Positions 63,275 to 64,000 of a stretch of DNA of 64,000 nucleotides are shown here, in pieces. Origin of the DNA: Methanothrix sp. (GTDB lineage Archaea; Halobacteriota; Methanosarcinia; Methanotrichales; Methanotrichaceae); NCBI RefSeq assembly GCF_016706325.1, contig NZ_JADJJX010000002.1, positions 186,001 through 250,000 of the forward strand, in the 5' to 3' direction. The position numbers were made by a program, and so were the translations under genes. A model generated the notes under the pieces. The model did no database searches and had not been told where the DNA came from. It saw nothing but the letters and a program-made list of their open reading frames with translations. The stretch's first letter is position 1; each line of letters begins with the position of its first letter.

Positions 63275-63654
63275 GATCAATAACAATCGAGGTCAAGGGC
63301 AAGGGAGAGGCTCTGGCAGAGCTGGATGAGCGCAATCCCATCATCAGAGAGGCCATATGGCAGGCTCTGCCCATAGAGGGGCGGGCCATCCTCTGGGGGG
63401 AGGAGGTCTACTTCGATCTGCCTATGCCGTTGAAAGATGAGAATCCATCACCTTCATCGCAGGCAGGAGATATCTGCTACTGGTCGCCCGGGCCAGCGCT
63501 ATGCATATTCTTTGGCCAGACCCAGCCCTATTCCAGGGTCAATCATATTGGAAAGGTGGTGGAGGGCCTGGAGCTGTTCGAGGGGGTCAAGCCCGATGAC
63601 ATCATCATCCTGAGAAGAAGAGAGCTTCAGGCCAAGGGGGGCATGCAGATCTGA
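63271..63654 (+). CDS. Cyclophilin-like fold protein (DUF3830-type)
   Basis: From ATG 63271 (MRSITIEVKGKGEALAEL) a 127-residue protein with NPIIREAIWQALPIEGRAILWGEEVYFDLP (about 22-51) and GDICYWSPGPALCIFFGQTQPY (about 65-86), the signature of the DUF3830/cyclophilin-like (COG2164) family. The start was chosen over an upstream ATG (63238) because the extra residues are simple repeat translation. The fold binds small ligands or peptides; archaeal function unknown. Confidence 0.85.
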   Translation: MRSITIEVKGKGEALAELDERNPIIREAIWQALPIEGRAILWGEEVYFDLPMPLKDENPSPSSQAGDICYWSPGPALCIFFGQTQPYSRVNHIGKVVEGLELFEGVKPDDIIILRRRELQAKGGMQI

Positions 63655-63763
63655 GCCCATCTGGAGCCATCACAGTCACAGAGGATATCACCAGAGGCTT
63701 GCGGGTGCACAGAGAGCCTCATTGCCCTGCCCCGGGCGGGAGCATGAATGAGCAAGGATGAGA

Positions 63764-63829
63764 AAGGACAAGCAAGGGCAGGCAAGGGCAGGCGAGGGCA
63801 GGCAAGGACAGGCAAGGACAGGCAAGGAT
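63764..63829 (+). repeat. Tandem 10-bp (aaggacaggc) repeat tract
   Basis: About six units of a 10-bp sequence (aaggacaggc, aagggcaggc and variants) between the cyclophilin-like gene and tRNA-Gly. Non-coding. Confidence 0.9.
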
Positions 63830-63910
63830 GCGATAGGCCAGCGAGAGAGGAGATCGATTTAAATATGGGAAGCTGAGAATGGAAAGCACCTGGCAGGTCT
63901 GCAAGAAGGA

Positions 63911-63982
63911 GCGGCTGTGGTCCAGCGGTTATGACATGAGCTTCCCAAGCTCGTAACCCGGGTTCGAATCCCGGCAGCCGCA
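63911..63982 (+). tRNA. tRNA-Gly (anticodon CCC)
   Basis: The 72-nt sequence folds with acceptor GCGGCTG/CAGCCGC, anticodon stem TGAGC/GCTCG (one T-G pair) and loop TTCCCAA (anticodon CCC), and T loop TTCGAATC within the CGGG/CCCG stem region. Discriminator A is at 63982. A TATA-like tttaaatat lies about 45 bp upstream (63859-63867). CCA is not encoded beyond the A. Confidence 0.95.
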
Positions 63983-64000
63983 CCTGTTTTCATATCATTC

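Overview
The window reads as chromosomal DNA of a methanogenic euryarchaeon. Direct support: a methyl-coenzyme M reductase activation ATPase (AtwA), methanogenesis marker protein 14, archaeal RadA, RPA, LSm, L37e, a proteasome beta subunit, the KH/beta-CASP nuclease aCPSF1, the siroheme-dependent (Ahb) heme pathway, a gamma-class carbonic anhydrase-like protein, and TATA boxes ahead of many genes. The gene mix (bacterial-type N-ATPase, Ahb heme genes, FTR-like disulfide reductase with rubredoxin tail) points to the Methanosarcinales, plausibly a Methanothrix-like acetoclast. That lineage call is inference.

Layout. 1-5.2 kb (minus): a partial toxin-antitoxin pair, a beta-lactamase-fold hydrolase, ahbD-ahbB-trxA, asd and a CamH-like gene. 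5.5-7.2 kb (plus): an OxlT-like transporter and a DUF1059 protein. 7.2-13.8 kb (minus): a complete N-ATPase operon in the order atpD-C-Q-R-B-E-F-A-G, whose last gene (gamma) carries an in-frame TAA at codon 54. 14-16.4 kb (minus): uspA and lsm-rpl37e-purF; rpl37e is only 56 codons. 16.5-20.6 kb (plus): PUA protein, a frameshifted membrane protein, an adenosine-specific kinase family protein, pyrC and hsp20. 20.7-22.3 kb is an accessory patch with the C-terminal half of a type I-G/I-U CRISPR protein Csb2 and a membrane-anchored protein interrupted by TAG. 22.3-26 kb: tRNA-Pro, a cysteine desulfurase, a small wHTH protein and a secreted protein.

26.2-34.8 kb (plus) links translation, MCR activation and DNA metabolism: metG-atwA-rpa-radA, then marker protein 14 and a protein resembling the Fe-S domain of primase large subunit. 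35.8-36.6 kb holds an acylphosphatase fused to nine 33-bp repeats. 36.8-43.2 kb (minus) is an RNA/protein turnover block: Ski2-like helicase, two wHTH regulators, aCPSF1 and psmB. 43.3-44.2 kb is a DUF63 membrane protein that lacks a normal start codon. 44.4-47.8 kb (minus) is a grx-FTR-copA redox/copper operon with paired operator-like repeats. 48.8-50.0 kb is a decayed IS200/IS605 element. 50.1-55.7 kb (plus) carries an Nre DNA repair protein overlapping a nucleoside-deoxyribosyltransferase/TIR-like protein, inositol-phosphate synthase, and a radical SAM/DUF4130 pair. 55.8-64 kb has an MgtA-type ATPase, several secreted proteins including a double-fasciclin protein, queE, a cyclophilin-like protein and tRNA-Gly, separated by simple tandem repeats.

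Data quality: three otherwise normal genes (radA, copA, DUF7847-like) each break by one base in a short homopolymer, and two (atpG, the membrane-anchored protein) contain single in-frame stops. radA is expected to be important, so part of this is probably consensus error. The calls are recorded as interrupted genes with the exact positions to check. No system that I could defend as wholly new was found. The best leads are the Nre/TIR-like pair, the primase-like Fe-S protein beside marker 14, the TAG-split membrane protein next to the Csb2 remnant, and the redox-copper operon with its paired operator.
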